Origin: an uncultured Alphaproteobacteria bacterium
GTDB lineage: Bacteria; Pseudomonadota; Alphaproteobacteria; Rhodobacterales; Rhodobacteraceae
Direction of reading: 5' to 3'
NCBI GenBank assembly: GCA_902586885.1
Contig: CACIJG010000001.1
Coordinates: 1 to 64,000, forward strand
Length of the DNA: 64,000 bases
Of this stretch, positions 38,607 to 47,326 are shown in pieces. The notes below the pieces were generated by a model. It did not search any database and was not told where the DNA came from. It was given only the letters and a program-made list of their open reading frames with translations. Every line of letters starts with the position of its first letter. Position 1 is the stretch's first letter. The position numbers and the translations under genes were made by a program.

Positions 38607-39836
38607 TTAGGCTTTGAATGGCCTATTAAGGAAGTAAAGAAACAAAACACTAAATATAGCTAAAGCGATAAATGGTGTTGCTACTAAGTTTATAAGTTGC
38701 CAGCCTAATTCTGCTGAACTGGAGCTGCAATTCATTAAAAAGCCTGAAACTAAAGATGCCAAAGCAACAAAACCAAAAATACAAAAATCATTTAACCCCT
38801 GAATTTTGCCTTTTTCGAGGAAAGAATGGTTTTTAGTAAGTAGACTTGTAGAGCCTATAAATCCAAAATTCCAGCCTAACCCAACTAAAATCAAAGATAA
38901 GTAGAAGTTTGATAAAGAGTTATTAATTAAAGCTATAATTACTGCGAGTATGAGCAAAAGCATGCCAGACAATATTACTTTTTTTTCTCCAATTTTTTCG
39001 ATAAGTCTTCCTGTAAAAAAAGAAGGCAGATACATAGCCAAAGCATGAGCAGAGACAACACTTGCAGCATCTCCTGCAGTAAAACCACAGCCTACTATTG
39101 CCATGGGCGTCGCAGTCATCACCAAATTCATCAGCCCATAAGTTATCATTGCACACAATATTGAAATTCCAATAATTGGATTTTCTAACATCTGAAATAA
39201 AGATCTGTTTGATGTATCATTATTGACTATGTCAAATTTGTTAACACTACTTTCTGATTCTTCCGTTTTGGGAATATCTAAGAACACAAAAAGAGCTGGG
39301 CCTATCAAGTTTAGTAAAACGATTGCCATGTAAGGGTAAAAAAATGGTACTGGATTATGAATAGTTAAAGAAATTTTTACTATACTTGGACCCAATACTG
39401 CGGCTATGAGCCCTCCTGTAAGAACAAAAGAGATAGCTCTTGCTTTAAATTTTTGTTCACAAGTATCCGCTGCTGCAAATCTATAAAAACCCTGTGACGA
39501 CATATAACTGCCGCAAATGAAAGAACCTAACATAAAAAAACTAAATGATTGATTGTAAATAGCAAAAAGCGATATTAATGACCCCATTAGACCACCAATA
39601 TTGCCAAGAATCAGACCTGTTCTTCTACCGTGATCCTGCATTAATTTTGAGAGTATTGGAGCGCTAGTCATTGAGCCAATGATTAAGAGAGAAATTGGTA
39701 ACGTAGAAAAGCAAATGTTTTGAGAAAGTGACTGTCCAACCAGGCCTCCTAAAATAATGTAAATAGGCATTTGTGACCCAAGAATAGCTTGAGCTATAGA
39801 AAGAATAAGTGCATTTTTAAATGATCTTTTATCCAT
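38607..39836 (-). CDS. MFS transporter
   Basis: This 409-residue protein has about 12 hydrophobic segments and MFS loop motifs (LSKLMQDHGRRTGLI after helix 2; GRLIEKIGEKKVILSGM after helix 8). The general pattern resembles the YbfB/drug-efflux-like subgroup, but the substrate is unknown. It starts 3 bp after the Ogt-like gene, so the two probably share a transcript. Confidence 0.85.
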   Translation of the reverse strand: MDKRSFKNALILSIAQAILGSQMPIYIILGGLVGQSLSQNICFSTLPISLLIIGSMTSAPILSKLMQDHGRRTGLILGNIGGLMGSLISLFAIYNQSFSFFMLGSFICGSYMSSQGFYRFAAADTCEQKFKARAISFVLTGGLIAAVLGPSIVKISLTIHNPVPFFYPYMAIVLLNLIGPALFVFLDIPKTEESESSVNKFDIVNNDTSNRSLFQMLENPIIGISILCAMITYGLMNLVMTATPMAIVGCGFTAGDAASVVSAHALAMYLPSFFTGRLIEKIGEKKVILSGMLLLILAVIIALINNSLSNFYLSLILVGLGWNFGFIGSTSLLTKNHSFLEKGKIQGLNDFCIFGFVALASLVSGFLMNCSSSSAELGWQLINLVATPFIALAIFSVLFLYFLNRPFKA

Positions 39837-39839
39837 GGA

Positions 39840-40163
39840 TCATTTGGCTTTTTTAAATAATTTTTCACTTTCTAAAAGGGCTGATTTTGTCTTTATCCCA
39901 CCAGTACCACTATAACCGCCTAAGCCTCCATCCGATCTAACAACCCTGTGACATGGAATTGTGATAGGGAAAGGATTCTTACTGCAGGCATTAGCTACAG
40001 CTCTGAATGACTTTGGCTTTCCAATTGATTTTGCTATCTCTGAGTAGGTAATCGTTTGGCCTGCGGGAATTATAGATATTTGTTTCCAAACTGAAATTTG
40101 AAAACTGGTACCAAAAACATGCTTTCCGTTTATAATATCTTTATTTTTATAGGTGGATGGCAC
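39840..40163 (-). CDS. Single-domain methylated-DNA-cysteine methyltransferase
   Basis: This 107-residue protein is only the DNA-binding/active-site half of Ogt: [56 protein letters not shown]-like. The acceptor cysteine in IPCHRV is present, so it is not an alkyltransferase-like protein with Trp there. The start is GTG, overlapping the stop of the MORN gene by 1 bp (TAGTG). It repairs O6-alkylguanine. Confidence 0.88.
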   Translation of the reverse strand: [107 protein letters not shown]

Positions 40164-40750
40164 TAATATTCCTCTGTACTAATCAAAGCACCCATTGACC
40201 AGGTTTCCCTCTTTACAAGTTCTCCTGCCTTATCAAATATTTCTAACAATCCGTCTCGAACACCATCCTTTTGGAATCCACTTTCAATTAACTCACCTGT
40301 TTCTAAGTAGAATTGCCAAATACCTTGAAGTTTACCATTTTTGTATTCTTCCTTCGTTCTTATCTTTCCTGACCTGTAATTTAGTTCCCAAATCCCAGTT
40401 TTTTTACCCTTCTCATAATTTTCTGATGACCTCTTATTACCATTGCTGTAATGAGTAACCCAACTGCCTGTTTTTTCCCCCTCTATGTATGAACCTGAGG
40501 CCCTTAACTTCCCATTTTGATGGAAATATTCCCATTTTCCTTCTTTCTTTCCAACTTTTAATTCCCCCTTATTTTCAACAAAACCATTGGCCCAAAAAGT
40601 TTTAACAAGGCCGGACACAGGGTTGCTGGTTTTCTTATAATAATAAATTCTATTTTCTCTCAGCAGATCATTCAAAGATATAAAGTTTTCTAATAAACCT
40701 AAGTTTAAAGAGAAAAGAAATGGCAATATTAATAAACATTTTAATTGCAT
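40163..40750 (-). CDS. YwqK-type MORN repeat protein
   Basis: This 195-residue protein starts with a hydrophobic signal or anchor (MQLKCLLILPFLFSLNLGLL). About five MORN-2-like repeats follow (NGKLRASGSYIEGEKTGSW, GNKRSSENYEKGKKTGIW, SGKIRTKEEYKNGKLQGIW). Such proteins are annotated as YwqK-family antitoxins, but most are simply exported repeat proteins with unknown partners. No toxin gene lies next to it. Confidence 0.78.
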   Translation of the reverse strand: MQLKCLLILPFLFSLNLGLLENFISLNDLLRENRIYYYKKTSNPVSGLVKTFWANGFVENKGELKVGKKEGKWEYFHQNGKLRASGSYIEGEKTGSWVTHYSNGNKRSSENYEKGKKTGIWELNYRSGKIRTKEEYKNGKLQGIWQFYLETGELIESGFQKDGVRDGLLEIFDKAGELVKRETWSMGALISTEEY

Positions 40751-40820
40751 GGCTAATTCTAATATAAAACCTTCTTTACGTTAAAGAATATTTTTTGATA
40801 GTAACATTCCTGGTAAAATT

Positions 40821-42011
40821 TTATGTTGAATTTAATTTAATTTTTAGGTTTTCAAGGCCATGAAAATGATAAATATCTGCGTATTGAGGTTTCTCACTCA
40901 ACCAACTTCTTGGAAACGCTTCAAAGAAGCATTTTATTGCTATATTTATCTCAAGCCTTGCCAATGGAGCACCTATACAAAAGTGTATTCCTGCTCCAAA
41001 GGAATTATTATTTAAAATTTTTCGATCAGGAATAAATTTATCTGGCTGGTCCCATTTTTTTTTATCGTACCCAGAGGCTCCTATAATTAAACCAACTTTT
41101 TCCCCTTTTTTTATCTCGGTATTATTAATTTTAACATTTTCGTAAGCGTACCTAGTAAAAATATGCAGTGGAGGATCAAACCTCAAAATTTCTTCAACAA
41201 CTGACTGGGTATGTTTTTTTAGGAAGTGTTTAGTGTCAATATTTTGCTCTAAAAGGGTCTTAATGCCATTTCCTATTGTGTGCACTGTAGCCTCATGACC
41301 TGCATTTAGGAGTAATATGCAGGTAGAAACCAATTCTTTGAAATTGAGTTTTAATCCGTCTTGTTTGGCATTTAGCAAATGAGTTATTAAATCATTTTCT
41401 GGGGTGGCTTTTCTTTTGTATGCGTAGCCTTCTATATAATTAAAGAAATCTTTTGCTGCCTTATTTGCTATCTTCTCTAGGTTCGGAGAAAGTCTTGCTT
41501 GATACATGGCAACCATTTTATTTGACCAGTCTACCAATTGGTCTGACATTTCTTCTGGAACACCCAATAAATTTGCTATGGTAACTACAGGTACTTTTTT
41601 AGCGTATTCCTCAATTAAATCCACTTCATTAGAGTTCATTTTATTTAAAAGTTTAAAACAAAGTTCTTCTATCTGAGGCTCTAGACTTTTAATATTTTTA
41701 GTTGTAAAAGCTCGAAGTACTAAAGAACGCAATCGCGTATGTCTCGGAGGCTCTAATTCAAGCATGGAATTTTTCTCAATCCTATAAAAATCATTCAAAT
41801 GTTCAGGGGTTGTTTTAACCAGTCCACTTGGAACCTCTCTTCCAAATCTCTTGTCTCGAAAAATTTTATTGATTGTTTCAAAGTCAAAAAAGGCTTTGAA
41901 TTTATAATCTTCCCAAAAACATACTTCATTAAATTCTAAAATTCTCTGATAGAATTCATAAGGATTTTGAACAAACCTTGGGTCGGTAGGAGGTTGCTTT
42001 ATTGCTTTCAT
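40821..42011 (-). CDS. Cytochrome P450
   Basis: This 396-residue soluble bacterial P450 has the I-helix LLLNAGHEATVHTIGNG, the K-helix EEILRFDPPLHIFTR (ExxR) and the heme-thiolate loop FGAGIHFCIGAPLARLE with the ligand Cys. No ferredoxin or reductase gene is adjacent, and the substrate cannot be predicted. ATG at 42011; the spacer to the divergent amidohydrolase is ~97 bp. Confidence 0.93.
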   Translation of the reverse strand: MKAIKQPPTDPRFVQNPYEFYQRILEFNEVCFWEDYKFKAFFDFETINKIFRDKRFGREVPSGLVKTTPEHLNDFYRIEKNSMLELEPPRHTRLRSLVLRAFTTKNIKSLEPQIEELCFKLLNKMNSNEVDLIEEYAKKVPVVTIANLLGVPEEMSDQLVDWSNKMVAMYQARLSPNLEKIANKAAKDFFNYIEGYAYKRKATPENDLITHLLNAKQDGLKLNFKELVSTCILLLNAGHEATVHTIGNGIKTLLEQNIDTKHFLKKHTQSVVEEILRFDPPLHIFTRYAYENVKINNTEIKKGEKVGLIIGASGYDKKKWDQPDKFIPDRKILNNNSFGAGIHFCIGAPLARLEINIAIKCFFEAFPRSWLSEKPQYADIYHFHGLENLKIKLNST

Positions 42012-42108
42012 TAAATTGCTGTTAAAAAATTATTTTTATTTATAATACGTGGGCTTTATTTTTCAAATATTTTGAGTCAAAGTATTTGAAACATAAAGGA
42101 GATAGTTA

Positions 42109-43272
42109 ATGCCTGTAATTAACAGAATAGCAGATTTTTTTAATGATATGCAAGATTGGAGACAGCATATTCACTCAAACCCTGAACTAGGGTTTGAATG
42201 CTACAAGACTGCAGATTTTGTTGTTTCAAAACTGAAGGAGTTTGGCGTAGATGCAATATATACAAAAATAGCAAAGAGTGGCGTGGTCGCAATTATAAAA
42301 GGAAAGTCGCCAGGACAAACCATTGGGTTGAGAGCAGATATGGATGCTCTGCCTCTATCAGAGACAGTTAATCATTCTTACAAGTCAAAGGTTACTGGTG
42401 TAATGCATGCATGTGGGCATGATGGGCATACTGCAATGCTTTTAGGTGCCGCTAAATATCTAACTGAAACCCGAAATTTTTCTGGAAATGTAGCATTAAT
42501 TTTTCAACCAGCAGAAGAAGGAGGAGGGGGTGCAGAGGTGATGTGTAAAGAGGGTATAATGGAAAGATTTGCAATAAATCAGGTCTACGGAATTCATAAT
42601 GACCCAAGCTTGCCATTGGGTTATTTTAAAACTTGTAAAGGCCCGACAATGGCTGCAGCAGATGAATTTTCAATTTTTATTGAAGGAAAAGGGGGCCACG
42701 GTGCTAACCCTGAAGAAACCATCGACCCATTAATGACTGCTGTACAAATAGCGCAAGCTATTCAAACTATTTCTTCTAGAAATTTGTCTGCATTGGACCC
42801 TGTGGTTATTTCTATCACGCAAATACACTCAGGAACTACCCATAACATTGTTCCGAATAATGCTTTTATAAATGGAACCGTTCGTACATTAACAAAAGAA
42901 ACCCAAAAAATAGTAGTAAAAAGGTTGGAGGAAGTTTGTAAGGGCCATTCAATCGTTTTTAAAGGAGACGTTAGGTTGGATTATCAATACGGATACCCTC
43001 CTACGATAAATCATCCAAAAGAGACAGATTTTGCTGCAAGTGTAGCGGCTCAAATAGTTGGGGATGACAAGGTCAATGCCAATGCTGACCCTATAATGGC
43101 TTCAGAAGATTTTTCTTATATGATTGAGAAACGTCCAGGATCTTACTTGGCTGTAGGTCAAGGAGTGGGTCCATCTTTACATAATCCGCAATATGATTTT
43201 AATGATGACTTATCTCCTATAGGGGCAAGTTTTTTAGCGAAATTAGTAGAAACCGCTCAGCCTATAAAGTAA
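42109..43272 (+). CDS. M20 family metal-dependent amidohydrolase
   Basis: This 387-residue peptidase M20D-type enzyme has GLRADMDALPLSE, MHACGHDGHTAML (metal ligands), FQPAEEGGGGAE (catalytic Glu), GIHNDPSLP and the C-terminal ASEDFSYM. It is similar to hippurate hydrolases and N-acetyl-amino-acid deacetylases; the natural substrate is unknown. A GGAG-like site (AAAGGAG) precedes the ATG. Confidence 0.92.
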   Translation: MPVINRIADFFNDMQDWRQHIHSNPELGFECYKTADFVVSKLKEFGVDAIYTKIAKSGVVAIIKGKSPGQTIGLRADMDALPLSETVNHSYKSKVTGVMHACGHDGHTAMLLGAAKYLTETRNFSGNVALIFQPAEEGGGGAEVMCKEGIMERFAINQVYGIHNDPSLPLGYFKTCKGPTMAAADEFSIFIEGKGGHGANPEETIDPLMTAVQIAQAIQTISSRNLSALDPVVISITQIHSGTTHNIVPNNAFINGTVRTLTKETQKIVVKRLEEVCKGHSIVFKGDVRLDYQYGYPPTINHPKETDFAASVAAQIVGDDKVNANADPIMASEDFSYMIEKRPGSYLAVGQGVGPSLHNPQYDFNDDLSPIGASFLAKLVETAQPIK

Positions 43273-43314
43273 AAAAATTTAAAACCAAAAAAGGGAAATC
43301 GGGCGTTTTAGACT

Positions 43315-43863
43315 TTAAAAAGATGACCCGGGCTTCTTAAGAAAACTTAATTCTTCTTCTGTAGACAGTCTGCCTAAAATATTGTTTCTATGGGGGAATC
43401 TTCCAAATTTCTTAATAATTTTTTGATGTTTCAATGCAAAGTTATAGGTGTGATTTGAGGTATATTGTTTGAATAAAGGAAGAGCTTGATCTTGAATATT
43501 AAGATTTTCACTATGCATCATTGGGATTAGCATAAAGTGACACCACTCTTGGGGTGAAAGACTTAGATAATTTTCTTGAACACATTTGGAACTGATCTGC
43601 AGTGCTTTTTTGTCACCGGCGAATGACTTTTTATCTTCTCTATATATGTTTCTAGTGAATTGATCCAACAAAAGTATCAATGCTAGGGAGCCTTCAGGGT
43701 TGGTTGCCCATAAATCCAATACATTGTTCAATGCTTGCTCTATTAAATTTTTAAACCTAGTTCTAATTGTATTGTCGAAATGATCGTTTTTCTTGAACCA
43801 GTCTTTTGGTTCGCATTCGTCAAACCAAAAAGTTAAAACGCTCTTTATATCCTTATATGACAT
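43315..43863 (-). CDS. DUF924 family protein
   Basis: This 182-residue protein shows the DUF924 pattern: VLTFWFDECEPKDWFKKNDHFDNTIRTRF, LALILLLDQFTRNIYR, MLIPMMHSEN and FGRFPHRNNILGR. The fold is TPR-like and the role unknown; it is widely conserved in proteobacteria. Its ATG directly follows the TAA that ends the frameshifted small gene upstream. Confidence 0.92.
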   Translation of the reverse strand: MSYKDIKSVLTFWFDECEPKDWFKKNDHFDNTIRTRFKNLIEQALNNVLDLWATNPEGSLALILLLDQFTRNIYREDKKSFAGDKKALQISSKCVQENYLSLSPQEWCHFMLIPMMHSENLNIQDQALPLFKQYTSNHTYNFALKHQKIIKKFGRFPHRNNILGRLSTEEELSFLKKPGSSF

Positions 43864-44009
43864 TTACCCAGCATTCTTACTGTAATATAGCCAAATCGGT
43901 ATGAGAATTAAATGAATAAATACAACTACAGCCATCATAATCCATATAATTTCTCTTTTGTTACGTAAATATTATCCCAATGAGCGAAACTATCTTTTCT
44001 ATTTGACAT
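43864..44009 (-). pseudogene. Small membrane protein gene with apparent one-base frameshift
   Basis: ATG 44009 overlaps the end of the DUF952 gene and reads MSNRKDSFAHWDN before running into an early stop. Shifting frame by -1 near 43967-43971 gives YLRNKREIIWIMMAVVVFIHLILIPIWLYYSKNAG. That ends in TAA at 43864, directly abutting the DUF924 ATG. The joined 48-residue product has one good membrane helix and fills the gap between the two genes exactly. This may be a real mutation, an assembly error or, less likely, programmed slippage. Confidence 0.5.
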
Positions 44010-44346
44010 CTAACCAACTTGGTAAAATATGAGTGTTATTTTGATCTAAAACTAAAGTGAATTCTCTAGTGACTTCTGCTATTGGTAAGACACCGTAAAG
44101 ATGGGGAAAAAAATTATCATTTCTACTTTTTTCCCAATTTATCTGCAATTTATCGGTCTTTATTTCAAGCAAAACTAAACCTTCTTTCCCTTTAAAATGA
44201 ATCTTAGCTGTTTCATGAACTTGATCGCCGGAGGACAAGTGAATGTAGCCATCTCTTTTATCAATTTTAGAACCCAAAAAGACTGTCATCTTTTTCGCTT
44301 CGCTCCACTCATCTTTTGAGCATATTTTATAGATTTTTTTTATCAT
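43999..44346 (-). CDS. DUF952 family protein
   Basis: This 115-residue protein has the family pattern IYKICSKDEWSEAKK, DGYIHLSSGDQVHETAKIHFKG and FPHLYGVLPIAEVT. The function is unknown. It is the first gene of a small minus-strand run: DUF952, small membrane ORF, DUF924. Confidence 0.9.
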   Translation of the reverse strand: MIKKIYKICSKDEWSEAKKMTVFLGSKIDKRDGYIHLSSGDQVHETAKIHFKGKEGLVLLEIKTDKLQINWEKSRNDNFFPHLYGVLPIAEVTREFTLVLDQNNTHILPSWLDVK

Positions 44347-44511
44347 GAAAGCTGATTATTTGAAAATTTCTTAAAGTTTTAAAGCTATTAAATCAATATA
44401 TTACAACATCTTTAGATTTTTTGATCTTCTTTTCTGATTTTTAAGCCTTTGAAAATGAAAAAGATTAATTTCAAAGAGGAAAAGAAGGACAGTTTTAAAA
44501 ATATTTAGTAT

Positions 44512-44604
44512 ATGATCACTTTTTTTATGTTTCTATTATATATTTGCAGTAATGAATCAGATCAATTTACTGTTGAACAGGTTATAAAACTGTTAAAAAA
44601 ATAA
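44512..44604 (+). CDS. Possible 30-residue hydrophobic peptide
   Basis: MITFFMFLLYICSNESDQF... has a short hydrophobic N-terminus and a polar tail. There is no Shine-Dalgarno and no family. It is listed only because the surrounding 44347-44994 stretch is otherwise empty apart from two other short ORFs. Confidence 0.2.
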   Translation: MITFFMFLLYICSNESDQFTVEQVIKLLKK

Positions 44605-44639
44605 ATTAGAAAAAACGTTAAAAATATGAGGTTTAATTT

Positions 44640-44816
44640 ATGATTGACACAAAGGTAATCGATTCTAAAGAAAGAAAATTTTATGTTCGTTTAATAATAA
44701 GTCTTATTTTGTTCTACGTAACAGGAAGTATGTTTTACAAGGCTATTTCTCCCTTTCACAATTGTATTCGAGCTGAGGAACCAATTATAGAATGCAATAA
44801 AAACGCAAAATGGTAA
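44640..44816 (+). CDS. Small single-pass membrane protein
   Basis: This 58-residue ORF is too short for the track. It has a charged N-terminus (MIDTKVIDSKERKFYVR), one membrane helix (LIISLILFYVTGSMFY) and a tail with two cysteines (HNCIRAEEPIIECNK) that could form a disulfide if exported. GAGG lies 7-8 bp before the ATG. The family is not recognised, but the architecture and ribosome site make a real gene likely. Confidence 0.5.
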   Translation: MIDTKVIDSKERKFYVRLIISLILFYVTGSMFYKAISPFHNCIRAEEPIIECNKNAKW

Positions 44817-44874
44817 GCAATCCTAAATTTTCTATTATCTCAAGTGGTGTGTATATTTTTGTTCGGGAGGCAAA

Positions 44875-44964
44875 ATGCAATCAATTGGTTGCAACGGAGA
44901 AAGAGGTTTTAAAATATCTGTTGCCGACAAAAGTGCAGCAAACCTTAGTGAAAATATAAAATAA
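44875..44964 (+). CDS. Possible 29-residue peptide with strong ribosome site
   Basis: MQSIGCNGERGFKISVADK... is preceded by GGGAGG only 4 bp before the ATG. That is a near-perfect but closely spaced Shine-Dalgarno. No similarity is recognised. The track ORF on the opposite strand (44835-45017) is probably its shadow. Confidence 0.25.
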   Translation: MQSIGCNGERGFKISVADKSAANLSENIK

Positions 44965-44994
44965 TGAGAACAATAGTTTTCACAAAATTCAACT

Positions 44995-46638
44995 CTAAAT
45001 GAAGTCAAATGCCTCATTAAGAAAGGGCTTAAATTTTTTCCATTTTTCAGAGCTACCCTGATAAACTTTTTTCCTAACTTGTGACTTAGATGCTGTGGTT
45101 ACAGCTCTTTTGTTTTCTTGAGGTGATAAACACTCTTTTTCCCATTTTAAATTCAGATGCTTAATCAGTTTCTGTGTCTCACTTTCTTGGCTAGTCGTCA
45201 GCAATTCATAGTCAAGATGATAAATTTTATTACCAAGTTTCTCCTGCCAAAATTTCATAAGGTTTTTGTACAATGAGTAATATTTAGTAATGTCATCGAT
45301 AGAGTAAGAATAACCCAAAGATTTTGTTGTAAAATATTGTTTGTAATTAGCCCAACATAGTGCGGCGGGATCTCTTTTAACATGCACTATTTTAGCTTCA
45401 GGGAACGCTGCCGCGAGTAAACCCAGGAACCGAAAGTTTTGAGGCAGCTTATCGGTAACAAACGGACTCTCGTTGGAGAGTTTTTGTAATTGGAACAAGT
45501 ATTTTTCTCTGAAATCAAGTAACGTATTTGTATTTGCTTCATGTAAACCTGTTGCGATAAGATGGCCAAATCGAGCAACAAAAGGTAGTTCTCCCGCACC
45601 GGTTACTTGAGAGTGTGATGAAATAATTTGTTCAACTAAAGTGGTTCCAGAACGCGGCATTCCAACAATAAAAATTGGAATTGAATTGTTTACATTTTTT
45701 TCAATTTTTAATGAGTTTCTTTCTACTTTAGCATAGCTGGATTTAAGCAGCTTAAAAAACTGAATATCCAGCCTGATATCATACTTCAAAAGTTTTTTGC
45801 GTAATAGATTACCTTCGCGATAATGTTTAAACGATTTTGCTAAGTCTCCTATATCTTCGCAAGCCTTTGCTAAAGCAAAATTAATGTCACAGCGGTCTTC
45901 ATCTGAGATTGTTTTATCGAAATATAGTTGCTCCATTTTCGAAAATTCTTCATCCTTTTTTTCAAAAGTTTTTACTTGTGTAAGAAATCGGTAGGCCACA
46001 GAGTAACTGGGTTTTAATGCGATGGCTTTCCTATAACTTGCTTTAGCTTCTTTTAATTTGCCCAGTGCATGAAGAGTCACTCCTAAATTATTGTGCGCTT
46101 GAAAATATTCCGGTTTTAATTTTATGGCTTTCCTATAACTTGCTTTAGCTTCTTCTAATCTGCCTAATGCGTGAAGAGTCACTCCTAAATTATTGTGCGC
46201 TTGAAAATATTCCGGTTTTAATGTTATCGCTTGCCTGTAGCTTGCTACAGCTTCATCTAAATTATCTATTTTATGAAGTACAAGACCCAAGTTATAAAAG
46301 GCTTGTTCATGGTCAGGTTTATATATTGTTACCTCTCTATAACTAGCGACTGATTCCTTTAATCTGCCTAGACCGTCAAGTAAAATGCCCAAGTTTAAAT
46401 GTGCTTCTACCAATTCTGGCTTATATTTTATAGCCAATCTGTAACTTGCTTCAGCCTCTCTTAGTTTGCCAAGCTTTTTAATAACGGTCCCCAAGTTGCA
46501 ATGTGCTTCAGCAAAGTCAGGCTTAAGTTTTAATGTGTGAATGTAACTAGTTACTGCTTCCTTTACTTTGCCTAATTTTTGAAACGCAACTCCTAGTCTG
46601 TAATGCGCTAGTGCGTCTTCAATATTAGATTTTGGCAA
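44995..46638 (-). CDS. TPR repeat sulfotransferase (paralogue 1)
   Basis: This 547-residue protein has about six tetratricopeptide repeats in residues 1-210 (for example YRKAIKLKPEYFQAHNNLGVTLHALG). A sulfotransferase domain follows with the PAPS 5'-phosphosulfate loop IFIVGMPRSGTTLVEQIISSHSQV and the 3'-phosphate-type segment VHVKRDPAALCWANYKQYF. It probably sulfates a protein, glycan or small acceptor; the target is unknown. TTG 46638 with GGGAG 6 bp upstream is the likely start. It is a close paralogue of 47732-49468. Confidence 0.85.
   Translation of the reverse strand: MPKSNIEDALAHYRLGVAFQKLGKVKEAVTSYIHTLKLKPDFAEAHCNLGTVIKKLGKLREAEASYRLAIKYKPELVEAHLNLGILLDGLGRLKESVASYREVTIYKPDHEQAFYNLGLVLHKIDNLDEAVASYRQAITLKPEYFQAHNNLGVTLHALGRLEEAKASYRKAIKLKPEYFQAHNNLGVTLHALGKLKEAKASYRKAIALKPSYSVAYRFLTQVKTFEKKDEEFSKMEQLYFDKTISDEDRCDINFALAKACEDIGDLAKSFKHYREGNLLRKKLLKYDIRLDIQFFKLLKSSYAKVERNSLKIEKNVNNSIPIFIVGMPRSGTTLVEQIISSHSQVTGAGELPFVARFGHLIATGLHEANTNTLLDFREKYLFQLQKLSNESPFVTDKLPQNFRFLGLLAAAFPEAKIVHVKRDPAALCWANYKQYFTTKSLGYSYSIDDITKYYSLYKNLMKFWQEKLGNKIYHLDYELLTTSQESETQKLIKHLNLKWEKECLSPQENKRAVTTASKSQVRKKVYQGSSEKWKKFKPFLNEAFDFI
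46022..46225. repeat. Tandem 102-bp repeat inside the TPR gene
   Basis: Two adjacent 102-bp copies (start 46022 and 46124) differ at only a few bases. Each codes for one 34-residue TPR unit ending YFQAHNNLGVTLHALG. A recent in-frame unit duplication is the simplest reading. Confidence 0.85.
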
Positions 46639-46652
46639 TATTTACTCCCACT

Positions 46653-47270
46653 CTAAACTGAACGTTTCATGGAGTTATAGAGAGACGTTTTATCTAAATC
46701 TTTCATAACACTTTGAACAGACTCATAATCTACCTTCTCTCTATTCTGGCTGATCTTCGATTTTGCTGAAATCCTTTCAACTTTGAGTTTAAACGCCACG
46801 ATATTTTCTAGCATTTGCTCCATAAAATCTTTTGGGGCATCAGACATTTTCCATGCTTTTTTTCCAGAGAAAGCGAGTTCATACGTTTTAGTTAATTTGC
46901 CGACAGTGGAGAGCTTGTCCTTTTTTGATTTATAGAAGGATAAGTGTCCATGAAGATGTACAACTTGATAATTCCATGTAGGTACATGTCGATGTGTCTC
47001 TGGCTTTGTGGGATACCAATTAGGAGATATGTAGGAATCTTCCGCTCTAAATATAGCTATTGCATTTGTCCCATTTGGAAACGTCTCATGTAGATAGTTT
47101 GCCCTAGCTATATGTCCGATGTATTCATTATTTTTGTGGTGTATAATTGGAATATGATTTGCTATGAAATTACCATCCAAATAGCAAATTAAGGTCGCCA
47201 AAGGAAATTGTTTAATTAGCTTTTCTATTTCTTTTTTGTCATTTTCCTTAAAGTGATTTGGCAAATACAT
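46653..47270 (-). CDS. PaiB-like FMN-binding regulator
   Basis: This 205-residue protein shows the PaiB pattern: MYLPNHFKENDKKEIEKLIKQFPLATLI, NHIPIIHH, GHIARANYLHE, YISPNWYPTKPETHRHVPTWNYQVVHLHG and a FxLxVERISAKSKISQNR end. The family binds FMN and is named after a B. subtilis repressor; many members may be flavin enzymes rather than regulators. It ends just upstream of paralogue 1. Confidence 0.88.
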   Translation of the reverse strand: MYLPNHFKENDKKEIEKLIKQFPLATLICYLDGNFIANHIPIIHHKNNEYIGHIARANYLHETFPNGTNAIAIFRAEDSYISPNWYPTKPETHRHVPTWNYQVVHLHGHLSFYKSKKDKLSTVGKLTKTYELAFSGKKAWKMSDAPKDFMEQMLENIVAFKLKVERISAKSKISQNREKVDYESVQSVMKDLDKTSLYNSMKRSV

Positions 47271-47326
47271 TTAAAAGACTCTAACTTTTATTTTCTTGCA
47301 TTTATTTATTGTTTTGACACCCATGA

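Noticed and set aside
38540-38650. 37-residue extension of the unknown secreted protein
   Set aside because: It overlaps the MFS gene and precedes a clear signal peptide that starts at 38539.
40163-40750. Toxin-antitoxin module suggested by the YwqK name
   Set aside because: No toxin-like gene is adjacent; the neighbours are a repair protein and a P450.
44835-45017. ORF-track minus-strand 60-residue ORF
   Set aside because: It has no family, overlaps the end of the sulfotransferase gene in another frame, and is opposite a small plus ORF with a strong ribosome site.
46022-46225. Regular repeats considered as a CRISPR array
   Set aside because: They are in-frame 102-bp TPR coding units inside a sulfotransferase gene, with no spacers and no cas genes.
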